Virus record (IMG/VR): IMGVR_UViG_3300034102_002582
Location: 1-33,145 of that record
From: a virus
Strand: one strand, 5' to 3'
DNA: 33,145 nucleotides
A program made the translations under genes and the position numbers. The notes under the pieces were generated by a model. It was given only the letters and a program-made list of their open reading frames with translations. It did not search any database and was not told the origin of the DNA. Below are positions 23,493 through 32,051 of this stretch, piece by piece; the stretch's first letter is position 1, and every line of letters starts with the position of its first letter.

Positions 23493-24662
23493 TTATTTTC
23501 TATTTACTGCTTTTTCTAGAAGGCTTAAAATTCCTTCTGTTTTTTGTGAAGTTTCAACCGAAGTATTTCGGCCTACACCTCTTTCATCTTCTGCTGCAAT
23601 TATTTTGTCAAGCTCTGTAATTGCTGCAGTTTTTGCAACTGATTTTAATTTAGAAATATCTGGTTTAAACTTACCTTCTTTGTCTAAATTAAACAGTCCT
23701 AATGTGTCGTAGTAATTAATCAACATTTCAAATTCAACTGGATTTCTCTGTTGTTTGTACATTAGAGAGTTAAATTCTTTACCCGATTTAGGATCTTTAT
23801 AAACAGGGTTCATAATGTTGTTTTTAAGTTTATCTCTGGATATCTTGTTTAGATTTAATCCATCTATAAAATTTTCTCTTGCATCGATATTATCAAGCAA
23901 CTGTTTAAAAGCCTGTGTTTGTGCTTCGATTTCTGCTTTTGTTTTTGCTTCTTTGCTAGCTTTAGCTTCATTAACAACTTCTTTAGCTTGAGTTTTTAAC
24001 TCAGGTATTGCTTTAAGAGCTTTGTCTTCAAGTTTATTAACTGCAACTGCATCTTCAATAGCTTCTATTGCTTGTTCATGGGTAAAGTTTTTTGCAATCA
24101 ACTGATCATAATAAATCTGTTTTTGCAATTGCTCATTACCTTCGATGTCTTCTTTAGACACATTTTCAAAGAACTCTAATCTCTGTGCCATCAAGATTGC
24201 TTGATCTGTCTCATCAAAAGCATCCTCTATTTCTAGGAATCTTTTCTTTTCAGGAGACAAACTTTTTTTCCAATTCTCTTGTTTGGCATTGACATTCGTT
24301 TCAACTGTTTTGTTTACTAACTCTTTGATTGAGTCTAGAGTTCCTGGAAGTTCATCAAGTTTTTCCATTTCTTCTACAGTTAATACTCCCGCATTAACTA
24401 ACTCTTTCATTAGAGCTTTGTAAACTACTTCATTCTTACTCTCGTTTGAGTTAGAATCTTCTGAAGGTTTGTTTATTATTTTTTCTGTAGTACCAGAGTC
24501 TCCACTCTCTGTTGCTACAGGTTTAAATAACTCAACCTCGCCTTTTAATTCTTCTGCCCCTTGGTTTCCTTCTGAATCATCGCTGGTTTTTACTGCAGCG
24601 TTTAATTCTTCTGGCGACATTATTTGAAGTCCTTCAAATAGGTCGTTGGTACTTTCACTCAT
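23493..24662 (-). CDS. Scaffold-like protein between portal and capsid genes
   Basis: 389 residues, very rich in Glu, Lys and Ala. Predicted to be mostly helical with long coiled-coil stretches (AKEVVNEAKASKEAKTKAEI, about 220-240) and a low-complexity acidic N-terminus with Ser, Asp, Glu and Asn. The C-terminal part (GLNLNKISRDKLKNNIMNP and on) is more ordered, as expected for a capsid-binding end. Place between portal and capsid, acidity and helical content are typical of phage scaffolding proteins, which guide capsid assembly and then leave. No protease catalytic motif is seen. The leader has AATAAAGACAGCATAT before the ATG. An internal head protein is the alternative. Confidence 0.72.
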   Translation of the reverse strand: MSESTNDLFEGLQIMSPEELNAAVKTSDDSEGNQGAEELKGEVELFKPVATESGDSGTTEKIINKPSEDSNSNESKNEVVYKALMKELVNAGVLTVEEMEKLDELPGTLDSIKELVNKTVETNVNAKQENWKKSLSPEKKRFLEIEDAFDETDQAILMAQRLEFFENVSKEDIEGNEQLQKQIYYDQLIAKNFTHEQAIEAIEDAVAVNKLEDKALKAIPELKTQAKEVVNEAKASKEAKTKAEIEAQTQAFKQLLDNIDARENFIDGLNLNKISRDKLKNNIMNPVYKDPKSGKEFNSLMYKQQRNPVEFEMLINYYDTLGLFNLDKEGKFKPDISKLKSVAKTAAITELDKIIAAEDERGVGRNTSVETSQKTEGILSLLEKAVNRK

Positions 24663-24751
24663 ATATGCTGTCTTTATTTAGTTACAATATTAAAATTATT
24701 TTTATAAAGCGTTTTAAATATATTTATAGTATTTCATATAGTCTTATGGCT

Positions 24752-27202
24752 TTATTTTGATTCGCTTGGTTTCTTTTTTAACGCTAATCGAGCTAAATCT
24801 TCTTTTGCTAAATTTGCTCTTTGAGTTTCTGCTAGTTTATTTTCTGCTATGCGAACTTGTTCTTTTTTGTAATACTCATCAATTTCAGTACGACGTACAT
24901 CTAAATAATCGTCTATACCATTAGCATCTGAGTCTATTCTTCTAGCACCTTCTTCTTTATCTGCTGAATGTCTTAGACTAGCGCCGCTTTCTCTTAATCC
25001 AGCAATTGTCAAGTCTGCTTCTATCTGCTCTCGTTTAACAGCAATTTCATCATCATGACGTTTAGCGTCTAAAGCAAGTTTAGCTTGAGCTTGCTTATCT
25101 GCAAGTTGAGCAGCTTCGCGTTGCGCGGCAATCTGTTGTTCTTGCATTTTAGCTTGCTCTTCTTTAATTTTCTTAGCAGAATCTTCTAGACGACGAGCTA
25201 CTTCTTGTACAGATTCAGACTGACTAATAGAAATTAGATCAGAAATAGTTGCTTGTCCGTTTTGAATTGCCGCCTGTGAAAGGGCTCTAAGATCTTGATA
25301 CAACTGAGTATCATTAGTAGAGTTAGAAACATGTACATCATATTCTGTGAGAACAAACTCATCAAAATTATTTACAATTTGCTGACCCATATCATCTAGC
25401 AAGAATTGGCCTTTTTTAGGATTTTTCTTGTAGGCATATTTACAGCACTCTAAGAATTTAGTAAGTACTCGTTTGCGGAAGTTAGCATCAATTGCAAACC
25501 ATTTTTCTGTAATATGTGAAGTTTGTGAAAGCTCGCGTTCCACATTGCCTACTGCTTCTCTATTATCAATTTGTCCTTCTCTAGCACCTGTAACTCCTGC
25601 AAGCTTACCAAGAGTATTTTCAATATCTAACATTAAGTTAGTATACATCATAATCTCATTAGGATCTCCTACTTGTATTTGTTGTGCTGTTAAAGTGTTA
25701 AATGCTCCTGCAGACTTACCTTGAGAAGGCCCTTTAAGAATTTCGTTAGTAGGATCTAACCATGCAAATTTGTTAACAGTAACATAGCGCATCCATTCTT
25801 TTGGATCCCAACCAGATGGCACCAGTGAAGAGTTTAAAGCAGTGAATGACCCTTTGTATGTAGCAATTGCTAGTTCACGTTTGTAGTATGCGATGTCGTA
25901 AGAATAAGCCAAAGGCTTCATGACATCCATTAAACTTTGTACTTTGTAGTCGTTAGTAGAGTTTACTGATCCTACATAAGGAGGTGTTCCTTTTGATTTG
26001 TTAACGATAGACTTACTAGCATAAGGCACTGGTCTTAGTACTGTGTAAATATGGTCAGCTATTTTAGTACCTTCCATCCATTCGTTTACCCAAATCCATT
26101 TTACAGTTTCTCCAAGATCTTTGTTTGGTTTGTAGTCTTCAGGTACCCAATCTTTTTGTTCGTTACCGTCTTCGTCGAAATAAGTAAGTTCACCAATTTT
26201 GCGTCTAGATCTCCAACATACTTTAAGTACTCGCACGTTTCCGTAAGTATCAAAAGCTCCTGCAAATGTTCTAGTACCCATTTCGTTTGGATGGAAAATA
26301 CTTAAAGCTCCTTGTTCACCGTAATAGTCATAAACAGAAATATCTCTATTAAGACCAATACCTCCGCCTCCCATAGAAGCATCTACTTTACCGCGCTCTA
26401 AGAAATCTATATCTTCTTCAGTAATTTCATCCCAATAATCATCTACAATCTGTCCTACTGATTTATATCCGTATTCAACAATAATATCTGCATCTTCAAT
26501 ATACATAGAGTTTCCTCCCATTGTATAAAGGTTCATTGGGTTTACTCTTCTCATTACTGGGTTACCTCCCAGTACACCGCAATACATTATCTCTTCGCCT
26601 CCTGTAAGTAAATCTTCAAATGTGCGTAAGAATACAAAATCAAAATCTCCTTCTTTGTATTCTTTCTTTAAGATTTTATTAGCAGTAATTTCGGCTACAT
26701 CTTGAAAATCGTAAGTTTGATATTGCTCAAGAGCTTTTAGTCTTTTTACTATTTCTTCTTCTGAAATAGAATCTGCTTGAATAATATTTGTAAGCTCTGC
26801 TCGGATTTGCTCCATTAAGGTTTCTTCTTTTCTAGAAATTCCGTCACGGTCATTGGCAGAAATATAAGCTTTAAATTCTTTTTTTCTTCTAGAATACTCA
26901 CCAAGTAGCAAGTTAATTTTAGAATTTTCTATACCAACGTGCTGAAAACTTGCAGGCAATGATTCCAGATCTAGGTTATCTGGATTGATATATTTTTCAA
27001 AATCTTTAGAGTTAATTATATTAGCTCTTAGATTATAATTACTTTTTTTATTCTTGAAATTAGAACGTAGGTTTACATCTGAGGTCAACAAATGCTCTGC
27101 GAAGTCTATATTTTTCTTGAACCAATTATCATCTTTTTTGCTATCAGGTAGCTTCTGACGAGGGAAGCTAATATAACCTTGCATCTTAACTGGTGAACTC
27201 AT
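24752..27202 (-). CDS. Portal protein, crAss-like
   Basis: 816 residues, the usual size for crAss-like portals. N-terminal part has FQHVGIENSKINLLLGEYSRR (about 86-106, partly given) and a helical stem region; the middle has FDFVFLRTFEDLLTGGEEIMYCG and RRVNPMNLYTMGG, the core of the portal wing and clip regions; GKLAGVTGAREGQIDNREAVG lies in the second half. The last ~150 residues are a long coiled coil (EEQAKMQEQQIAAQREAAQL and on), then a basic end (ALKKKPSESK), fitting the barrel helix. Upstream lies TerL and downstream the scaffold and capsid genes, the standard packaging order. A dodecameric DNA channel at one capsid vertex is the expected role. The start is preceded by a TAGCTTTG box at 27224-27231. 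Confidence 0.9.
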   Translation of the reverse strand: MSSPVKMQGYISFPRQKLPDSKKDDNWFKKNIDFAEHLLTSDVNLRSNFKNKKSNYNLRANIINSKDFEKYINPDNLDLESLPASFQHVGIENSKINLLLGEYSRRKKEFKAYISANDRDGISRKEETLMEQIRAELTNIIQADSISEEEIVKRLKALEQYQTYDFQDVAEITANKILKKEYKEGDFDFVFLRTFEDLLTGGEEIMYCGVLGGNPVMRRVNPMNLYTMGGNSMYIEDADIIVEYGYKSVGQIVDDYWDEITEEDIDFLERGKVDASMGGGGIGLNRDISVYDYYGEQGALSIFHPNEMGTRTFAGAFDTYGNVRVLKVCWRSRRKIGELTYFDEDGNEQKDWVPEDYKPNKDLGETVKWIWVNEWMEGTKIADHIYTVLRPVPYASKSIVNKSKGTPPYVGSVNSTNDYKVQSLMDVMKPLAYSYDIAYYKRELAIATYKGSFTALNSSLVPSGWDPKEWMRYVTVNKFAWLDPTNEILKGPSQGKSAGAFNTLTAQQIQVGDPNEIMMYTNLMLDIENTLGKLAGVTGAREGQIDNREAVGNVERELSQTSHITEKWFAIDANFRKRVLTKFLECCKYAYKKNPKKGQFLLDDMGQQIVNNFDEFVLTEYDVHVSNSTNDTQLYQDLRALSQAAIQNGQATISDLISISQSESVQEVARRLEDSAKKIKEEQAKMQEQQIAAQREAAQLADKQAQAKLALDAKRHDDEIAVKREQIEADLTIAGLRESGASLRHSADKEEGARRIDSDANGIDDYLDVRRTEIDEYYKKEQVRIAENKLAETQRANLAKEDLARLALKKKPSESK

Positions 27203-27223
27203 ACTAATAATTTATTTAATATA

Positions 27224-27231
27224 CAAAGCTA
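27224..27231 (-). promoter_or_regulatory. Possible promoter box (TAGCTTTG) before the portal gene
   Basis: TAGCTTTG matches the Bacteroidota -7 consensus TAnnTTTG and lies 21 nt before the portal ATG; its TAG is also the TerL stop codon. I see no clear -33 TTTG element at the expected distance, so it is only a candidate for an internal promoter. Confidence 0.35.
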
Positions 27232-29406
27232 TGAATAAAAATTATTATTTATCGTGCCTATAGGTGTCTTTTTTAAAACGCCCATTTGAGACCAATATTC
27301 ATGGTCCATAAAACCTTTAATTTCTTCTACTCTTAAAGTACTCTCTTTATACATCGTAGAGTCTAGCCACATTAACATACCTAGCGCAGATACTCTATCA
27401 AAGTTACCGTCAGGATTCCACATAATTAACTCTGTAATCAAAGCAGGAGAATACAACGTTTCATATACTCTTGTCTCTGATTTGTCTGATATTCTTTCTT
27501 GTAACCAAGATTTAATCATATTACGTCCTTCAGCGTTTACTGATCCAGAGGCGTTAATACCTTTAGCTGTGTTAGTACCTGCACGATAAGTATCTGCAGA
27601 TCTTAATTGATATGGCGTTTCTGCTAGCAGATAAGTACATTTGTTTTGGTCAAAGTGGTTGTATAAACCAATCAAGTTCTTTTCATACATGCCTATAGCA
27701 TTGTAGTATAAAAGCAACTTTCTACAAACTTCGTAAAAATCTTTTGCTTCTCCTGTGCGCCCAGTGTATTCAGCAACTATTTGTCGTGTAAACCTGTTCA
27801 TTATTATTATACATGGCAAAGAATCAGTAGTGGATTTATCTTTATCTACGACGTCGATGCCTGCTATGTAAGTTCCGCGTTGAATTACTCCCTCTGGATT
27901 TCTTTGTGGTTTGACCCAGATTTCTATACATCCACGTTTTTCATCATTGCGACTAAGAGGATATTTTCTAATTGGCAGTTTGTCTTGTTCTGTGTAAAAT
28001 TCTAGTTCTTGTTTTTCATTAAAAGACAAATGTCCCTTAAAACTAGCTTCAAGATATTTACTGTATTTACCTCCTTCAACTTCTGCTAACTGTTCTTTTA
28101 ATTGCAAAGTTGGGAAGAAAGCGCCTTCAAGTACTAAGAAAGCTTCTGAAGGAACCATCGGTCCGTTAATGATCTCTGTTTGATATACAGTCGGATCAGG
28201 AGATTTCTTAGCTATCTGTCTTTTATTTTCTATAAAAATATTAGCAAGATTTAAATCTGTATCTAAGTTGGGACTTGTCTTAAACTCATTCATGGTTTTA
28301 GAATAAGGTACGAAGTATCCTATCTTACCACGATGTTCAAATACATCTTCAAACTCTACGCAATTATAATCGTTAGGATTTCTAAAAATACTTTCAGCAT
28401 ATAGAGCTGCTCTACCAGATACAAGACCCCCTGTACCTAGCGCCCATATAACAAGGTTTTTCTTTGCCTTAGATGCTTGAATTGCTTCAATGGCTCCCCA
28501 AGATTCTTTAATATTATACATGAAACCTACCTCGTCTAGTGCTACTAAGTTAGCACGAGTACCGTTGGCGGCTAGTGGATTATCTTTAAAGGTTCTATGG
28601 TATAACTTTGATTTAGATTGATTTGAAGTAATATACTTGTTAGGCTGCAAAGATCCTGAAAATCCTACTGCAAGTGGTGCGGGATATTCTTGATCTCCCA
28701 TCTGGAACGCCCCTGGCAGCAATTCAAATGCTGTCTTCACTTTTGCTACCAAGGGCTCCGTATATTTAGTATCAATCGCTCCAATAATACTTTCAGAAGA
28801 AGTAAACTGTTTTAATTTTCTTCTGTCTAAATAATCATCATAATCTGTGGCTCCGTCAAATAAAAAGTTATGGGCAACAATACCAGATGTAGAGTAACTC
28901 TTTCCAGATCCACGCGCTTGAATACTCATAAAATGTTTAGCGGCGTTTCTATATAAAGGCTTTCCTAAATCTTTACCGTGATTTTTTCTGAGATATTCTC
29001 TAGCAGAGATATATTCCATTGAATTAGCTTCAGCCTCTGTTATACGTTTAAGTTTAATACTTAACTCTTTTTCTGGCCCATAACGTCTGTCGCAAGTATA
29101 CCGCGTGTCATTTGTAAATCCTGAAAAGCCACGGCATTCTTCATAAATTAAAAACAACTCCCAATCTATATCTCTAAGAAAAGGCAAACCAAAAGCTTGT
29201 GCTACTGACGAATCATCTTCAAACTGGATGTTATGGAAGTTGACATAATAATACAATGGACCTGGCATCCATTTGCCAGATGACCACATACCTTCTATGC
29301 ATTTGCGCTTTTCATCTTTCCAAAAACTAACGCGTTCATAGTATTCTAACTCTGGATGGTAGTTAGGAATATCCTTAAGTCTAAAGTTAGAGTTGTTAAC
29401 AATCAT
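27229..29406 (-). CDS. terL: Terminase large subunit (TerL), crAss-like
   Basis: 725 residues. N-terminal region has GMWSSGKWMPGPLYYYVNF (about 39-57), a pattern of crAss-like terminases. The ATPase part has the Walker A motif QARGSGKS (163-170), Walker B VALDE (288-292) with the catalytic Glu, and the coupling motif WALGTGG (about 321-327). The nuclease part has YIAGIDVVDKDKSTTDS (513-529) with the first catalytic Asp (Asp518), the usual RNase H-like strand, and further conserved acids downstream. The enzyme pumps DNA into the head through the portal and cuts concatemers. It overlaps the upstream Cys-rich gene by 4 bp (ATGA) and is followed by the portal. All expected catalytic residues that I can locate are present. 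Confidence 0.93.
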   Translation of the reverse strand: MIVNNSNFRLKDIPNYHPELEYYERVSFWKDEKRKCIEGMWSSGKWMPGPLYYYVNFHNIQFEDDSSVAQAFGLPFLRDIDWELFLIYEECRGFSGFTNDTRYTCDRRYGPEKELSIKLKRITEAEANSMEYISAREYLRKNHGKDLGKPLYRNAAKHFMSIQARGSGKSYSTSGIVAHNFLFDGATDYDDYLDRRKLKQFTSSESIIGAIDTKYTEPLVAKVKTAFELLPGAFQMGDQEYPAPLAVGFSGSLQPNKYITSNQSKSKLYHRTFKDNPLAANGTRANLVALDEVGFMYNIKESWGAIEAIQASKAKKNLVIWALGTGGLVSGRAALYAESIFRNPNDYNCVEFEDVFEHRGKIGYFVPYSKTMNEFKTSPNLDTDLNLANIFIENKRQIAKKSPDPTVYQTEIINGPMVPSEAFLVLEGAFFPTLQLKEQLAEVEGGKYSKYLEASFKGHLSFNEKQELEFYTEQDKLPIRKYPLSRNDEKRGCIEIWVKPQRNPEGVIQRGTYIAGIDVVDKDKSTTDSLPCIIIMNRFTRQIVAEYTGRTGEAKDFYEVCRKLLLYYNAIGMYEKNLIGLYNHFDQNKCTYLLAETPYQLRSADTYRAGTNTAKGINASGSVNAEGRNMIKSWLQERISDKSETRVYETLYSPALITELIMWNPDGNFDRVSALGMLMWLDSTMYKESTLRVEEIKGFMDHEYWSQMGVLKKTPIGTINNNFYS

Positions 29407-29666
29407 ACTGTTGATTTAACTGCTGACCATTTATTATTAGGACAAGAAGACTGCATTGATCTTGTTTTAAATTCTATCATACAGCCACATACTCCACAAC
29501 AATCTTTTATGGCACTATTACACTGATTATTTAACTCAGGACAACTATTACATATAGCTCTTCTTTGTTCTGCAATTAGTTCTATAGTTTCGTCTTTGAC
29601 TATACTATTTTTAATGCCTTCTGCAATAGCTTTTCTATTTTGCCATATATTACTTATTTTTTTCAT
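29403..29666 (-). CDS. Cys-rich zinc-binding-like protein next to TerL
   Basis: 87 residues. Eight cysteines lie between 39 and 75 in the pattern C39-x2-C42, C49, C56-C57, C60-x-C62 (CCGVCGC) and C75 (SSCPNNKW). The ending R..Q.SCP..KW with a zinc-ribbon-like CGxCGC centre is a family I recognise beside terminase genes in phages of Bacteroidota. Likely a small zinc-binding protein; a role in packaging, nuclease regulation or DNA binding is inferred from place only. It overlaps TerL by 4 bp and the upstream gene by 4 bp, so it is tightly coupled to both. Confidence 0.72.
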   Translation of the reverse strand: MKKISNIWQNRKAIAEGIKNSIVKDETIELIAEQRRAICNSCPELNNQCNSAIKDCCGVCGCMIEFKTRSMQSSCPNNKWSAVKSTV

Positions 29667-30184
29667 AGTTCTCCTGAATCTGATAGTGAAGCAATAGTCT
29701 TGCCTTTTTTAGTAACCTTTTCTTCTTCGTAATCTTTCTTAATTTTTTTGTAGTCTTCGAACATCTTAGGAGTATTAGCTAGCATTTTGTCAATTTTAAC
29801 TAACTCGTCAGTGTCTGATTCTTCTATAGCTTTCTTGTAAAGATCTTTAATAGACTGGTCCCTCATTGTCATAATTTCGTTCCAATTGATTAAGGCTCGT
29901 TCTGCATCTGTAAGAACTACGTTCTTGTAAGCTTCAATTAGATCTTTATAATCTTCCCATTTAAATTTAGGATCTTTAATAAAACTTTGAGAGATTACGT
30001 CTTGTTTGTTAGGATAATTAAAAAACTTAGATTCTGGATTATAAGCATAAAAGATAGCCCAAAGAATCTTAGAGCTATCTTGTTTGTCTTTAGACTTGTC
30101 TTTATAGTATAACTTACTAAACTCGTCTAGTATAATTAAATCAGAGTTTAACTCCCAAAAGTTATTATCATGAGTTGATTTCAT
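29663..30184 (-). CDS. Hypothetical protein upstream of TerL (small terminase candidate)
   Basis: 173 residues, helical and charged, starting MKSTHDNNFWELNSDLIILD. Features include FSKLYYKDKSKDKQDSSKIL, then AIFYAYNPESKFFNYPNKQD and a C-terminal coiled-coil-like part (KMFEDYKKIKKDYEEEKVTK). No HTH or enzyme motif is seen. Place two genes before TerL and the helical, oligomer-like C-terminus make it the best candidate here for a small terminase subunit, which I could not find otherwise. The family is conserved near TerL in crAss-like phages as far as I recall. Function is inferred from position only. Confidence 0.6.
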   Translation of the reverse strand: MKSTHDNNFWELNSDLIILDEFSKLYYKDKSKDKQDSSKILWAIFYAYNPESKFFNYPNKQDVISQSFIKDPKFKWEDYKDLIEAYKNVVLTDAERALINWNEIMTMRDQSIKDLYKKAIEESDTDELVKIDKMLANTPKMFEDYKKIKKDYEEEKVTKKGKTIASLSDSGEL

Positions 30185-30371
30185 CTAAACGTCTTTTAAT
30201 TTTTTCCCATATTTCTCCATAACTTGCTACGGCTACCCATTCTTTTCCTCCTGATACAATTATAGTTCTATCATCTCCTTTAGAAGTAATTGCATCTATG
30301 TGATAAAAAGTCACAGGTTTAGTTTCTTTTGCGTCAGTTATTTGAAATGTAATATTAAGCGTTTTGCTCAT
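30168..30371 (-). CDS. Small hypothetical protein
   Basis: 67 residues, starting MSKTLNITFQITDAKETKPV. It appears beta-rich (alternating hydrophobic residues up to VSGGKEWVAVASY) with a short C-terminal basic helix (IWEKIKRRLDEINS). No known motif is seen. It overlaps its neighbours by 17 bp on both sides, so it is embedded in the operon leading to terminase. The overlaps support a real gene. The function cannot be stated. Confidence 0.6.
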   Translation of the reverse strand: MSKTLNITFQITDAKETKPVTFYHIDAITSKGDDRTIIVSGGKEWVAVASYGEIWEKIKRRLDEINS

Positions 30372-30624
30372 CTTGTTTTTGTTTTAATGTGAGACAATGG
30401 TTTGCGTGTCGTAGTTTACGCTGATTAGGAATAAACTTTCCAAAGTTATCTATATGTATTACAGGAAACTTCTCTGAGATATATTGATTATTAACAAGCT
30501 TATCTTGTTTAGAAATAGTTTCTGCTATTTTGGCGCCAAATAGATTCCAAATTTCTTCAGCCTGAGCCAGAGTCAGACCGTGGCGTCTTGCCGTTTGTTC
30601 TAATATTTCGCGTTGTTTACTCAT
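30355..30624 (-). CDS. HU/IHF-like small protein
   Basis: 89 residues. A helix-turn-helix start (GLTLAQAEEIWNLFGAKIAE, about 16-35) is followed by FPVIHIDNFGKFIPNQRKLR (about 53-72). The second part matches the strand pattern of HU/IHF (I.I..FG.F....R), with the first helices in the same place as in HU. Small proteins with this FG(K/S)F motif are common in crAss-like phages near the terminase. Likely a DNA-binding or DNA-bending protein, perhaps at packaging sites. It is distinct from the longer IHF-like protein at 4897-5439. The HU match is short, so confidence is moderate. Confidence 0.58.
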   Translation of the reverse strand: MSKQREILEQTARRHGLTLAQAEEIWNLFGAKIAETISKQDKLVNNQYISEKFPVIHIDNFGKFIPNQRKLRHANHCLTLKQKQDEQNA

Positions 30625-31237
30625 TAGGCGGAGCTATGCTAATACCAAAATCTTCTTCCTCAAGTACAGGTGCTTTTGCTGCATCGTACTTATACTCTAT
30701 AGGAGTAGTAATGGGTTCAGCAACTGGGGCTGTCCATATCTGTTCTTCAATAAACTCTTGTTCTTGAGCATGGTTTTCCATGATTTGCTTATCTAACTGC
30801 TGAGTAAATGGCTTTGGTGCTATAGCAGTCATGACGAAGTTAACCTCGAACTTAAAGCCGTCATTGTCAGGCTTAAACTTTAACTCAGGATGAATAATAT
30901 TATTATCGTCTATAAGCGTCTTGCCCATGAAAGATTTCTTAGGACTCTTTAATCTAGATAAGATAACATTAAACTGTTTCTCTTCTATATTTAAATTCTC
31001 TCTGATTTCTTTACGCATATCAGTAGAGAGTATAAACTTACCGCGTTTCTCAGCTGGCAGAGCTTCGTACTCATTATCTAGCTTTATAACTTCTGCTAAT
31101 ACATCTCGCTCTTGAGGAGTAAGATTCAACATGAAGTTCATAAAGGCCAGGATCTGTCTATATATCTTTCCTTCGTTAGTAGGAAGGGATATCACCTTTT
31201 TTTGCTTCATCAATAATAGCTTTTTGTAATGACTCAT
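30617..31237 (-). CDS. Winged-helix-like conserved phage protein
   Basis: 206 residues. The N-terminal half has LTPQERDVLAEVIKLDNEY (about 39-57), then LSTDMRKEIRENLNIEEKQFNVILSRLKSPKKSF (about 70-103), which reads as a winged-helix: a helix-turn-helix with a recognition helix (EKQFNVILSRLK). The C-terminal 70 residues are acidic and Pro/Glu-rich, possibly disordered. It overlaps the upstream gene by 62 bp, so the true start may be the Met at residue 10 (MKQKKVIS). A role in transcription or DNA packaging is possible. This gene type is common before terminase in crAss-like phages. I cannot name a tested function. Confidence 0.6.
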   Translation of the reverse strand: MSHYKKLLLMKQKKVISLPTNEGKIYRQILAFMNFMLNLTPQERDVLAEVIKLDNEYEALPAEKRGKFILSTDMRKEIRENLNIEEKQFNVILSRLKSPKKSFMGKTLIDDNNIIHPELKFKPDNDGFKFEVNFVMTAIAPKPFTQQLDKQIMENHAQEQEFIEEQIWTAPVAEPITTPIEYKYDAAKAPVLEEEDFGISIAPPNE

Positions 31238-31562
31238 CTGTGGCTAGATACTTAGCTAGCTCGTACCAAGATATAAGTGCTCCTTGTGTCAAGGCGCCAA
31301 TCACGTCTACAATAACATGATACTCCATGTTTTTAGCGTCTATGTTTGCAGGACGTTGATACTTAAACTGCTGAATAGTACGCTCGCCATAGCCAGCTTC
31401 TTTAACTAAGATATCTATTACCCAGCCTTTGAACTCTTCTTCTTCTACAGGATAAGATTTATAAGCATACTGTAAGCCTGATGCCATAGATTTTTCTGTA
31501 GCGTTAATAAAACTAGTAGCTAAAATCTCCTTTGCTATCTTCAATTTGTCTGTCGTCGTCAT
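31176..31562 (-). CDS. Hypothetical helical protein in the pre-terminase operon
   Basis: 128 residues, mostly helical, starting MTTTDKLKIAKEILATSFIN. Centre has FKGWVIDILVKEAGYGERTI (about 44-63), then NMEYHVIVDVIGALTQGALIS and a helical C-terminus. No membrane segment, no zinc motif, no clear HTH. It overlaps the upstream gene by 50 bp and the downstream gene by 62 bp. These long overlaps in different frames suggest coupled translation. The function is unknown. Confidence 0.55.
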   Translation of the reverse strand: MTTTDKLKIAKEILATSFINATEKSMASGLQYAYKSYPVEEEEFKGWVIDILVKEAGYGERTIQQFKYQRPANIDAKNMEYHVIVDVIGALTQGALISWYELAKYLATDESLQKAIIDEAKKGDIPSY

Positions 31563-31728
31563 CTTTAATTATAATTTCAAGTGCGAACAAAGAATCGGGC
31601 CTTAAGCTGTAACGGTTATTTAAAACCTTACCATGTTCCCAACAGTACTTTTTGTACTGGTCTACAATTCTTTGTTCGCGGTTAAACAATTCTCCTATTT
31701 CTTCTGATATGAACTCTCCAACGATCAC
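31513..31728 (-). CDS. Small hypothetical protein with GTG start
   Basis: 71 residues from a GTG start at 31728 that lies 1 nt after the TGA stop of the upstream gene, so coupling is likely. Sequence begins MIVGEFISEEIGELFNREQR and has IVDQYKKYCWEHGK, a helical part, then a charged C-terminus (IIKDDDDRQIEDSKGD). No known motif is seen. An alternative later start would shorten it to a fragment. It overlaps the next gene by 50 bp. Confidence 0.5.
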   Translation of the reverse strand: MIVGEFISEEIGELFNREQRIVDQYKKYCWEHGKVLNNRYSLRPDSLFALEIIIKDDDDRQIEDSKGDFSY

Positions 31729-31729
31729 C

Positions 31730-32002
31730 TCAGTAGCCTTCTATTAACTCAGGACAGAGTTTGTATATTCCTCGCTGTTTAGGAATTATTATCTCTCTGT
31801 CTTTGAGACTCGCAAGCATTTTCTCTAAAGCGGGCAATGATACGCTGAGCTTCTCACAAACTGCTGTCTTGTTTGTTTTATCCGCGTACCATGTGTTAAG
31901 CTCTAGGTCCATCTGCTTGATGATATAATACAACGCATGGAAACTTGTGTCATTAGACTTTAAAAGTATGCTGTCGTATGTGTCCAAGTGTACTACAATC
32001 AT
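31730..32002 (-). CDS. Winged-helix-like small regulator or replication protein
   Basis: 90 residues. The segment NKTAVCEKLSVSLPALEKML (about 44-63) reads as a helix-turn-helix, followed by LKDREIIIPKQRGIYKL, the wing strand pair, as in MarR/RepL-type winged helices. Small size and place after the RepL-like gene suggest a DNA-binding regulator. A TATATTTG box (a Bacteroidota -7 match) lies 4 nt before the ATG, so a leaderless transcript is possible. The family is not named; the fold call is from pattern. Confidence 0.58.
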   Translation of the reverse strand: MIVVHLDTYDSILLKSNDTSFHALYYIIKQMDLELNTWYADKTNKTAVCEKLSVSLPALEKMLASLKDREIIIPKQRGIYKLCPELIEGY

Positions 32003-32051
32003 AAGGCAAATATATAAAAAATATAATAACTAGTATGATCTTATAAAAAAT

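Noticed and set aside
31176-31237. Frameshift between overlapping genes
   Set aside because: The 62-bp overlap is in a different frame, but both proteins look complete; a wrong start (Met at residue 10) explains part of the overlap better.
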